64,000 nucleotides of DNA from Ensifer sp. IC3342 (GTDB taxonomy: Bacteria > Pseudomonadota > Alphaproteobacteria > Rhizobiales > Rhizobiaceae): assembly GCF_020193655.1 (NCBI RefSeq), contig NZ_JADYVE010000003.1, forward strand, positions 124,001 to 188,000, written 5' to 3'. Below, piece by piece: positions 1-6,773 of this stretch. The notes beneath the pieces are model-generated. The model made no database searches. It had not been told where the DNA came from and saw nothing but the letters and a program-made list of their open reading frames with translations. How positions within the stretch are numbered: the first letter of the stretch is position 1; each line of letters begins with the position of its first letter. The position numbers and the translations under genes are program-made.

Positions 1-547
1 AGGTGACTTCCCCGGAGAGGCCGAGATTCATCGTGTCGAAGCATCGAAAAACCACGTAGCGCGCCTCCGACTTTACCCCCGCTTCGTCCAGAACGGCGGC
101 GAGCGGGACGCCCGTCCACTTGGCGATGCAACTCCAGCCTTCGACGCAATCGTGCCGGGTGATCTGCGTGCGTGACGGCATGTTGCGCAACTCGTCGAGC
201 GAAAGCCGCAGTGGCCGGTCGACAAGGCCGCCAACGTCCAAACGGTAGCCGGCGAAGCCGGCATCACGAAGCGTGATGTATGTGGCGTCGGTCGGGTCGG
301 TGGAGCCATTCGGCCTTTGCCCCTGGCGGATCTCGCTCTCCGGAAATTCTTTTGCCAAGCTGTCGGCACCGATCAGGAAACGCTGGACGCGATAGGTCAG
401 GCCATTCGCCTTGGCCATCGCATCACGCACGGTTTCCCCGCTCGACAGCATGCCGTCCAACGCATCGCATCCAGCAAGGGGCAAGGCCGAGGCTGCGACA
501 CCCGCCGCGGTCAAGAGCCGCCTACGGTTGATGATGATCCGGCTCAT
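1..547 (-). CDS. Molybdopterin-dependent oxidoreductase, sulfite oxidase/YedY-like, partial at left edge
   Basis: The C-terminal part lies beyond the window; about 182 N-terminal codons are visible. The ATG at 547 overlaps the stop of the upstream cytochrome b gene as ATGA, so the two are probably translationally coupled. The N-terminus carries a twin-arginine-like RRRLL (residues 8-12), a short hydrophobic stretch, then LPLAGC (22-27), which also looks like a lipobox. Further on, the motif HDCVEGWSC followed by KWTGVPL matches the molybdenum-binding cysteine region of the sulfite oxidase/MsrP fold. Family knowledge suggests an exported Mo-cofactor enzyme. Inference: it exchanges electrons with the membrane cytochrome b. 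Substrate unknown. Confidence 0.8.
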   Translation of the reverse strand, partial: MSRIIINRRRLLTAAGVAASALPLAGCDALDGMLSSGETVRDAMAKANGLTYRVQRFLIGADSLAKEFPESEIRQGQRPNGSTDPTDATYITLRDAGFAGYRLDVGGLVDRPLRLSLDELRNMPSRTQITRHDCVEGWSCIAKWTGVPLAAVLDEAGVKSEARYVVFRCFDTMNLGLSGEVT

Positions 548-1404
548 CGTTCAGAACCTCGCTCTGCTGCCTCGCGATCGATTCGGTACCGCCCGGTCAC
601 CATGGAACGCATCTCATTGATCGGTCCGGCGGCAAAGACCATGAAGATGTGGATGGCAAAGAAGCCGACGAGCAGCAGCATGGCAGCAAAATGGATGGTG
701 CGCGCCGTCTGGCGACCGCCGAAGATCTCCGTGAGCCAGGGCACGGCAGCGTTCATTCCCGGTGACATCGCCAGCCCCGTCAGGATCATCAGCGGGAAAA
801 GCACCAGAAGAACAATCGCATAGGAGATTTTCTGGAGACCGTTGTAGGAGCGACCGTGATGGAAACGGAACCGCACGTGCTCGACGAAACTGCCCGGCAA
901 GCCGCGTATATCCGAGAAGGTTGGCAAGATATCGCCCCGCAGATGGCCGTTGACCAGGCTCGCCGCAAACCATGAGAGGAACGTGGCCGCGAACAGCCAA
1001 GCGAAGAAGAAGTGGACGACCCTGCCTGTCGCAAGATCGTGGTAGGAGGGCACGGTCAGCCAGGCCGGGAACGCCTGGTACGCGCGGCTGTCCTCCGGTC
1101 CGCTGACACCGAGCAGGCCGGTGGTGTCGATACTTCGGCCGAACAACATCGTCAGGCCTTCGGCACTGCCGTCGGCTCTCCTGACTGCGCGGATCGACAG
1201 CACGCTGTTGTCGAATGCGAAGCCGGATTGCTCGCCGATATAAAGCGATGGGTGGGCGTTGAAGATCTGCAATCCGCTGAGGACCAGGAAAAACAGCGCG
1301 ACCGCCCATGTCCAGTGCGTGACCCGCGTCATGAGACCGTGCCGACGAATCGTCGTCCGCTGCAAGTGAGTGTCGCGCCTCTGCTTGTCTATCGCTGTCG
1401 CCAT
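544..1404 (-). CDS. Cytochrome b561/thiosulfate reductase cytochrome b-like membrane protein
   Basis: 286 aa. The start at 1404 (MATAIDKQ) is chosen because GGAGGT lies just upstream; the longer open frame has no ribosome site. Hydrophobic segments appear near residues 30-48 (WAVALFFLVLSGL), 130-150, 195-215 and 240-260. Histidines in RHGLMTRVTHW, in VHFFFAW and in TIHFAAMLLLV are plausible heme b ligands. The family (Ni/Fe-hydrogenase or formate dehydrogenase-type cytochrome b) passes electrons between quinone and a periplasmic enzyme. It overlaps the downstream molybdo-enzyme gene by 4 bases, so it is probably the redox partner of that enzyme. Confidence 0.8.
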   Translation of the reverse strand: MATAIDKQRRDTHLQRTTIRRHGLMTRVTHWTWAVALFFLVLSGLQIFNAHPSLYIGEQSGFAFDNSVLSIRAVRRADGSAEGLTMLFGRSIDTTGLLGVSGPEDSRAYQAFPAWLTVPSYHDLATGRVVHFFFAWLFAATFLSWFAASLVNGHLRGDILPTFSDIRGLPGSFVEHVRFRFHHGRSYNGLQKISYAIVLLVLFPLMILTGLAMSPGMNAAVPWLTEIFGGRQTARTIHFAAMLLLVGFFAIHIFMVFAAGPINEMRSMVTGRYRIDREAAERGSER

Positions 1405-1643
1405 GTCCGAGACCTCCGCGATATGACAATGACGTAACAGGCACCAGTTGAGTTTCAAAAAACACGTCTGCACTCATCACCGCAATTCCCGGTGAGGCCT
1501 GCGTGAGCCGCCCGAATGGCCCATTTTACAGGGAGATATCCGGGCGGACTGGCATGTATATGAGCAATAAAGAAACCGTCCATTAACCATTTCAGCGCAA
1601 ATGTGGTTACCAGTTTCGGACGTTGACCCATCAAGGATCGATT

Positions 1644-2195
1644 ATGTTCTCGCGCCCTTCTTTGATCGTTCGCGGCGTTGCCGCTTTTGCGCTTGCTGCC
1701 ACTGTCGGCCTTGCAACCCCGGCGTCTTCCGGCGCCCGCGACAAGGCCTTTTTTGAGAAGGTAGCCGGCCAGTGGAAAGGTCCCGGCGAGATCGTTGCCG
1801 GCAAATACAAAGGCACGAAATTTACCTGCGACCTCACCGGGGAGCCGACATCTGGCGCAGATGCCGGGATCAAGCTTGACGGTTTCTGCCGGGTCGGCGT
1901 CTTTAAGCAGCCGATGTCCGCCATGATCACGCAGAAGGGTAACAGCTATACGGGCAAGTTTCTCGATGGCGCCGACGGCAAGGGGCTGGATGTGGTCTCG
2001 GGCAATGTCGCCAAGGACAAGGTCGTCGTCGGAATCAACCGCAAACAGCTTAATGGCGCGATGATTGCCCGTCTCCAGGATGCGGAGACTATGAATATCA
2101 CGATCTCCGTCAAGGTCGAGGAGACCATGATCCCGGTCATTGGCGTCAACCTCAACCGACAAATGGACAATATCGCCGTCGGCTCGATCAAGTAG
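1644..2195 (+). CDS. Conserved secreted protein of unknown function
   Basis: 183 aa. The start at 1644 (MFSRPSL) is preceded by AAGGA at about 1633; the upstream in-frame codon lacks a good site. Residues 1-30 form a Sec-type signal peptide with a hydrophobic core and an A-S-S-G-A-R region that could be the cleavage site. The mature part is hydrophilic, with two cysteines (near FTCDL and GFCRVGV) that may form a disulfide in the periplasm. I do not recognise a named domain; similar small exported proteins are common in rhizobia. It stands alone, followed by a weak hairpin and convergent folK. Confidence 0.7.
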   Translation: MFSRPSLIVRGVAAFALAATVGLATPASSGARDKAFFEKVAGQWKGPGEIVAGKYKGTKFTCDLTGEPTSGADAGIKLDGFCRVGVFKQPMSAMITQKGNSYTGKFLDGADGKGLDVVSGNVAKDKVVVGINRKQLNGAMIARLQDAETMNITISVKVEETMIPVIGVNLNRQMDNIAVGSIK

Positions 2196-2205
2196 CGAAG
2201 GAATT

Positions 2206-2227
2206 CGCCCGGCCTTGGCGCCGGGCG
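2206..2227 (+). terminator. Hairpin between convergent genes, weak terminator
   Basis: CGCCCGG (2206-2212) pairs with CCGGGCG (2221-2227) across an 8-base loop, directly after the secreted-protein gene. No long T run follows, so intrinsic termination is uncertain. It nearly reaches the convergent folK stop. Confidence 0.4.
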
Positions 2228-2230
2228 TGT

Positions 2231-2755
2231 TCAACTGCGCCTGCGCCACCAATTGGCGTCGCCGTCCGCCACCTCAATTCCAGTCACATCGGCATCGTTC
2301 AGCCATTCGCGGACAGTACGCCCTTCTATGGAAAGGTCGGCCGCGAAGTCGGCAAGCGGCATCAGGACGAAACCGCGCGCCGTCATGCGAGGGTGTGGCA
2401 ATTCCAGCTTTTCGCTCACTGAGCTCACTCCGTCGAAGGTCAGCAAATCGATATCGATGGTGCGCGGCCCCCAGCGCTCCTTGCGAATGCGCTTCATCGC
2501 CCGCTCGATATCAAGGCAGGTGTCGAGCAGCGCCTCGGGATCGAGCGTCGTCTCTACCTCGGCGCAGGCGTTGAAGAACCAGGCCTGATCGGTCTTGCCC
2601 CAGGGGGGTGTTCGGTAAAGCCGCGACACAGCGGTGACTTTGCAATCCGGTCTTTCGTCGAGTGCGCGCAACGCCTCCGCCATAGCCAGCGGCGGATCAC
2701 CCAGATTGCCGCCGAGACCGAGCGTCGCGCGCCGCCGGGCCTTATTCTGCGACAT
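2231..2755 (-). CDS. folK: 2-amino-4-hydroxy-6-hydroxymethyldihydropteridine pyrophosphokinase
   Basis: 174 aa. Transfers pyrophosphate from ATP to 6-hydroxymethyl-dihydropterin, the step before dihydropteroate synthase in folate synthesis. Family marks seen are LGLGGNLGDP near the N-terminus, SRLYRTPPWG, FFNACAEVET, and the HPPK signature R-W-G-P-R-T-I-D-I-D-L-L near residue 110, then LPHPRM. The ATG at 2755 (MSQNKARR) lies inside the 3' end of folB, overlapping it by 14 bases, so translation is probably coupled. It is the last gene of folP-folB-folK. The length is usual for the family. Confidence 0.95.
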   Translation of the reverse strand: MSQNKARRRATLGLGGNLGDPPLAMAEALRALDERPDCKVTAVSRLYRTPPWGKTDQAWFFNACAEVETTLDPEALLDTCLDIERAMKRIRKERWGPRTIDIDLLTFDGVSSVSEKLELPHPRMTARGFVLMPLADFAADLSIEGRTVREWLNDADVTGIEVADGDANWWRRRS

Positions 2756-3113
2756 GCTCGACCGTGACTTCGACATAATCCAGCACGCCCGGGACCGGTG
2801 CGTTCGGCTTGCGGATGGAAACCTTCGCGCGCCGGATTTGCCGGAAGCGTGCGCAAAGGGTCTTTGCCACTTCAAGCGCCAGCGCTTCGATCAGGTAGCG
2901 CCGGCGACCGGTGACGATTCTCTCGATTTCCGCAAAGGCGATGCCGTAATGCACGGTGTCATCGATGCAATCTTCTGCGAGCGCCGTGCCCTGCTCCACC
3001 TCGAGTTCGGCATCAACGAAGAAGCGCTGCCCCAGAAACTCCTCCTCGTCGAGCACGCCGTGGCGGGCAAAGAAAGCGCAATTCTTCAAGGTGATAATGT
3101 AGGTCGCAGTCAT
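2742..3113 (-). CDS. folB: Dihydroneopterin aldolase
   Basis: 123 aa, the normal family length. Converts 7,8-dihydroneopterin to 6-hydroxymethyl-dihydropterin and glycolaldehyde. Recognised by the start ITLKNCAFFARHGV, the segment ED-x(3)-DTVHYG, YLIEALA, and RKPNAPVPG near the C-terminus. The start ATG overlaps the folP stop as ATGA and the 3' end overlaps folK by 14 bases, so the three folate genes form one tightly packed operon. Confidence 0.95.
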   Translation of the reverse strand: MTATYIITLKNCAFFARHGVLDEEEFLGQRFFVDAELEVEQGTALAEDCIDDTVHYGIAFAEIERIVTGRRRYLIEALALEVAKTLCARFRQIRRAKVSIRKPNAPVPGVLDYVEVTVEHVAE

Positions 3114-3979
3114 GGCTTCGTATCCCGTCGGCTGTTCTTTGCGGCCAGCATAGCATCTGTCATTACCAGTGCATCCCTGTTGATTGCGACATCATGCACT
3201 CGAAATATTGCAGCGCCCGCGGCCCTGAGAAGCGCGGTCGTCGCCGCCGTTCCGACGTCACGCGCCGGTGCATCTCGTCCCGTGACCGCGCCGATGAAGC
3301 GCTTGCGCGACGTTCCGACCAGGATCGGCAAGCCGAAGCGATGCAACTCGCTGAAACGTGCCATCAGTTCGAGATTTTCCTCGGTATCCTTGGCAAAACC
3401 GAAGCCCGGATCGAGTACGATTTTCTCCTGTGCGACACCGGCGCTCGCTGCGATCTCAAGCGATCGTTCGAGGAAGTGAAACTGATCGTCGATGACATCA
3501 TCGAGCTTCTGCCTGTCGCGGCCCGTGTGCATGATGCAGAGCCCTGCACCCGTGGCAGCCGCGACATCCGCGATCGCCGGCTCGCGCTGCAGACCGTGCA
3601 CGTCATTGACGATGTGGGCGCCGGCTTTTACGGCGAGCCGCGCCGTTTCGGCGCGGTAGGTGTCGACGGAAATGATTGCGTCGGTTTCGCGAGCTAGCCC
3701 GGCGATCACCGGAAGGATGCGCGCCTGCTCCTCCTCGGCCGTCACTGGCTCGGCGTCCGGACGGGTGGATTCTCCGCCGACATCGAGGATCTCCGCGCCC
3801 TGCTCCACCGCATGTAGACCGGCAGTGACGGCCGCAGCGGCATCGATGAAGCGCCCGCCGTCGGAGAACGAATCCGGCGTGACATTGATAATCGCCATCA
3901 AAACGCCACGGGGCCCTAGTTCGAGACTGCGCCCGTGCGCCAGTTTCCAGCGAGACACCTGAAATGGAGTGTTCGTCAT
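3110..3979 (-). CDS. folP: Dihydropteroate synthase
   Basis: 289 aa. Joins p-aminobenzoate to 6-hydroxymethyl-dihydropterin pyrophosphate; the target of sulfonamides. Family signatures are clear: MAIINVTPDSFSDGGR, then ILDVGGESTRPDA, SVDTYR, VNDVHG, LDPGFGFAKD, and LVGTSRKRFIG. The start at 3979 (MTNTPFQ) gives a usual length; a longer frame up to 4033 has no better ribosome site. It is the first gene of folP-folB-folK, joined to folB by an ATGA overlap. Its promoter should lie in 3980-4184, opposite the divergent DUF922 gene. Confidence 0.95.
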   Translation of the reverse strand: MTNTPFQVSRWKLAHGRSLELGPRGVLMAIINVTPDSFSDGGRFIDAAAAVTAGLHAVEQGAEILDVGGESTRPDAEPVTAEEEQARILPVIAGLARETDAIISVDTYRAETARLAVKAGAHIVNDVHGLQREPAIADVAAATGAGLCIMHTGRDRQKLDDVIDDQFHFLERSLEIAASAGVAQEKIVLDPGFGFAKDTEENLELMARFSELHRFGLPILVGTSRKRFIGAVTGRDAPARDVGTAATTALLRAAGAAIFRVHDVAINRDALVMTDAMLAAKNSRRDTKP

Positions 3980-4184
3980 GTTCTCATGATCCCGCGATGC
4001 CGAGAGGCGTGCCACATTCGTTGGCCTCACCAAGATAGATCAGCCTGTTCAATATCAAAGAGTTGCGAAGCTTTCTTCAAGATACTCCGGGACTTTCGAG
4101 CGCCATCTCAGTCGATTTGTGTTGCGCTCGGGCTGGCTATGCCCCAAGCTTCAACGAAGTTCAACCAAAGAGAACCACGCATTG

Positions 4185-4811
4185 ATGCTCCGAGTCCGCG
4201 TTCCGCTGAAAGCCGCTCTCGTTGCGCTCCTCGTCGGCCTGCCGTTGGGGAGCGCCACGGCAGAAACCGTGTTTAGCAAGAGCTTCACCTACTTTTCGAT
4301 CGGCGGTCGCACTGCCGCCGAACTCGACAAGGCACTTGCTGCGGCCGGCCCTGTGATGACGAGCACAGGCGCGCGCCATCCCGGAGCCACGCGGATCAAG
4401 TTCGGCGGCACGATCACCTATGTCAGCCGCGGTGGGCGCTGCGCCATCGGTACGGCGCGTGTGACACTCAGCACGCGTATCATCCTGCCGCGTTGGAAAT
4501 ATCGCAAACAGGCGGGGCGTGATCTCGCTTTGGTCTGGGACACGCTCGCAAGCGACATAAAACGCCACGAGGAGCGGCATGCGGAGATCGCCCGCAATCA
4601 TGCGCGCCAGATGGAAAAAGCATTTCTCGCCCTGAAACCGGAAGCGGATTGCGAGCGGATGCAAGCTAAAGTGGCTCAGACAAGTGCAGCCGAAGTCGAA
4701 AGCCACGACAAGGACCAGGCACGCTTCGACCGCACCGAGGCCGCAAACTTCGATCGTCGCATGATCCGGTTGCTGCAATACCGGCTGGATAGCCTCAAGG
4801 ACGGGCGCTGA
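4185..4811 (+). CDS. DUF922-type secreted putative zinc protease
   Basis: 208 aa. The start at 4185 (MLRVRVPLK) is chosen because it leads straight into a signal peptide (VALLVGLPLGSATA). The mature protein has the zincin-like motif HEERH within DIKRHEERHAEIARNHA near residue 130, which fits H-E-x-x-H of the DUF922 family of predicted Zn-dependent proteases. Two cysteines flank the core (GGRCAIG and EADCERM). The function of the family is not known to me beyond the predicted peptidase fold. It is divergent from folP and has no obvious operon partner. Confidence 0.7.
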   Translation: MLRVRVPLKAALVALLVGLPLGSATAETVFSKSFTYFSIGGRTAAELDKALAAAGPVMTSTGARHPGATRIKFGGTITYVSRGGRCAIGTARVTLSTRIILPRWKYRKQAGRDLALVWDTLASDIKRHEERHAEIARNHARQMEKAFLALKPEADCERMQAKVAQTSAAEVESHDKDQARFDRTEAANFDRRMIRLLQYRLDSLKDGR

Positions 4812-5184
4812 GGCCTTCGCCTCCTGCTCTCCGCGGGCATTCACAATGCGATTGCCCGCGTTGTTCAAGAAGCAAAATTCGCCAAGCAAAATTCGCGCCC
4901 CAAGAACAGGGTGACTATAGCCTGGCAGTGCGCAAAGCGACTGCTCAAACCCACGGTATTTTATTGGCGAATTCTAACGATGGCAGTGGGACGCCGACTC
5001 AGCTATATTGTTACTATGAAGTGAGAGGTGGAATTGAAGTTCAACCTCTCGACGAGATGAATGTTTAGCTGTCGGCTGATAGTTAAGACGTTGTACTCGT
5101 ATGTGGTTTTATTTTGATTTCGCGTCGTTGCTTTGGGTTTAATACAGCGCAGAAGCAATGAAGCAAAAACAGGTTCTCCTGGCG

Positions 5185-5273
5185 TGTCCTGGTGCATCAG
5201 ATGCTCCCTCCCTCATCTGTATGCGATACGCCCTCCTTGCCTCGCTCGTCGACGACCAGCGAGGCATTTTTTT
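5185..5273 (+). ncRNA. Candidate trans-acting small RNA with anti-Shine-Dalgarno loop
   Basis: The 530-base gap 4812-5341 holds no convincing gene but shows a compact RNA-like structure. GCAT CAGATG (5194-5203) pairs with CATCTG-T-ATGC (5214-5224), a 10-bp stem with one bulge, exposing the 10-base loop CTCCCTCCCT. It is followed by a strong intrinsic terminator at 5239-5273. Pyrimidine CUCC/CCUCC loops that pair with ribosome binding sites are typical of rhizobial sRNA families such as alpha-r14 and AbcR. The 5' end is not determined; it may start upstream of 5185. Family membership is inference. Confidence 0.6.
5239..5273 (+). terminator. Rho-independent terminator of candidate sRNA
   Basis: GCCTCGCT (5239-5246) pairs perfectly with AGCGAGGC (5258-5265) around an 11-base loop, followed by A and seven T. 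This is the strongest + strand terminator in the first 10 kb, and no protein gene ends near it. Confidence 0.85.
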
Positions 5274-5315
5274 GCTGCGATCTTTGCGCGTCTGGTTAGA
5301 CGCGCGGCACTGTAG
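5274..5315 (+). repeat. Partial RIME-type palindromic repeat
   Basis: GCGCGTCT (5286-5293), GGTT, AGACGCGC (5298-5305), then GGCACTGTAG. This matches the second palindrome of the rhizobial intergenic element RIME, also seen at 13.3, 27.0 and 60.3 kb. It lies just after the sRNA terminator. Confidence 0.65.
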
Positions 5316-5341
5316 AGCAGCCGCCGAGAGCGGCCCCGGGA

Positions 5342-5662
5342 TCAGGCCTGGCGTTCCGGAACATGGACGACCAGTCCGTCCAAGGCCTCACTCATCTTGA
5401 TCTGACAGGAAAGCCGCGACGTCGGACGCACGTCATAGGCGAAGTCCAGCATGTCCTCTTCCATAGCCTCGGGCGCGCCGACGGCAGCCGCCCACTCGTC
5501 GTCGACATAGACATGACAGGTCGCGCAGGCGCAAGCGCCGCCGCATTCGGCTTCGATGCCCGGCACAGAATTGCGAACCGCATTCTCCATGACCGTGGAG
5601 CCGTTCTCGACATCGAGTTCGTGGCGCGTGCCGTCAAAGGCTACGATCGTAAGTTTTGTCAT
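5342..5662 (-). CDS. [2Fe-2S] adrenodoxin-type ferredoxin
   Basis: 106 aa, typical length. Small soluble electron carrier. Cluster ligands are seen as C-x5-C-x2-C in [12 protein letters not shown] and a fourth cysteine in [12 protein letters not shown], the arrangement of adrenodoxin/FdxB-type ferredoxins. The start at 5662 ([11 protein letters not shown]) is set by family alignment; the open frame extends upstream without a usable start. Partners cannot be read from context, since the neighbours are an sRNA region and an Hpt gene. Confidence 0.9.
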   Translation of the reverse strand: MTKLTIVAFDGTRHELDVENGSTVMENAVRNSVPGIEAECGGACACATCHVYVDDEWAAAVGAPEAMEEDMLDFAYDVRPTSRLSCQIKMSEALDGLVVHVPERQA

Positions 5663-5892
5663 TTCACTTTCCGGAATGGATTGGCAGGGTGGCCGCCAGC
5701 GCAAGATCCTGCCCAGCAGGCGGCGACGGCGCGAATTCAGCGCACGTTCTTCCAACAAATTGGCCAGCCAGTCAACAACAGCCGGTCATGCCTCGTAGCA
5801 TATGCTCGTCGGCGCGGCCACGAAGGGTGTCTAATACGGAAGGGCCTCTAATACACTAGGCGCCAACACTACGTGCCATAACAAAATTGAAG

Positions 5893-6258
5893 TCAGCGGC
5901 AAAGCTTCAGGATGAAAAGCTCGGTCACGAGCACGGCCGCGCTGAGCGCACCGGCAAGGATCGGGTTTCCTGGTTCGCGCTCGATCGCGGCGGCCGCCGC
6001 TGCGACGTCGACGGCTCCGACAGCGAGCGCCGCGCCTTTTAGGCGATGTGCAGCCTGGACGCGCCGATCGGCGTCAACGGCAGCGATTTCGCCCACAGCT
6101 TGTCGCGCCTGCCGCGCAAACAACTGCAGAACCTCGATCTCCAGTTCCTTGTCCCCCATCGTCTGCTTGCCGAGCTGGGCGAAGTCGATAGGCTTTTTGC
6201 CGAGGGATGAACTTTCCTGGTTGTCCGGTGCCTCGAAGGCTATCTTGAGTGCCGCCAT
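5893..6258 (-). CDS. Orphan histidine phosphotransfer (Hpt) domain protein
   Basis: 121 aa. Hpt domains relay phosphate between a hybrid kinase and a response regulator. The phosphoacceptor histidine is in AAHRLKGAALAVGA near residue 75, followed by an Ala-rich helix. About 30 residues precede the domain (PDNQESSSLGKKPIDFAQL). ATG 6258 is used; an upstream TTG at 6276 is less likely. AGGA sits about 11 bases upstream. No kinase or receiver gene is nearby, so its partners are encoded elsewhere. It is divergent from the giant polar-growth gene. Confidence 0.8.
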   Translation of the reverse strand: MAALKIAFEAPDNQESSSLGKKPIDFAQLGKQTMGDKELEIEVLQLFARQARQAVGEIAAVDADRRVQAAHRLKGAALAVGAVDVAAAAAAIEREPGNPILAGALSAAVLVTELFILKLCR

Positions 6259-6393
6259 GGGTCGGTTTCCTATCAATAGGTGTCATGTTCGCCGGCGTTG
6301 TCGCGCCGCATAGAGTATGCGTGGATCATCGGCCGGCGCCGCTGCCATCGGCTTAAAGCGCGATGCAAGTGGCGCAGGAATCTGAGGAAATGG

Positions 6394-6468
6394 TTAACGG
6401 ACGTTAAACGCGCTGATTTCCTTAGCTTTTCCCACCGGAAAGCGGTCATTCTGTTAAGAAATCATTAG
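6394..6468 (+). promoter_or_regulatory. Candidate CtrA-type sites upstream of the giant gene
   Basis: The 515-base gap 6259-6773 has no gene I can support. It contains TTAA at 6454-6457, seven bases, then TTAG at 6465-6468, close to the CtrA consensus TTAA-N7-TTAA, and a second pair TTAAC (6394) and TTAAAC (6404) with one base less spacing. CtrA control would fit a growth-pole gene, but the motif is short and AT-rich gaps produce it by chance. Confidence 0.3.
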
Positions 6469-6773
6469 GATTTTAATGAATGCGGATTGCGCTTAATTGT
6501 AAGAACCTGGCTAATGTGTCACTACGATACGGTCAGGAACGTGTTTGCGTACGAAAGTGGCAACTGTTCCGGTGGAAAAGCTCTGTGCTCGGTGCCGAGA
6601 GGCCTTAGTTCCGGCTATCCATCGAGGCAATGGAATGGGTGAACAGGCAGGGTATTGCGCAGATGTGGCGCGTGTATCCTGGTGTCACCGCCCTGTTTCG
6701 GATGTCTTCGGGATCGCCCAAGCGGCGATGCGGAAATGGCCATCGGCGGGCAATAGTAGTGAGGCGTATCCCT

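Noticed and set aside
5003-5197. 64-codon frame in the sRNA region
   Set aside because: No ribosome site, low-complexity translation, and it overlaps the candidate sRNA on the other strand.
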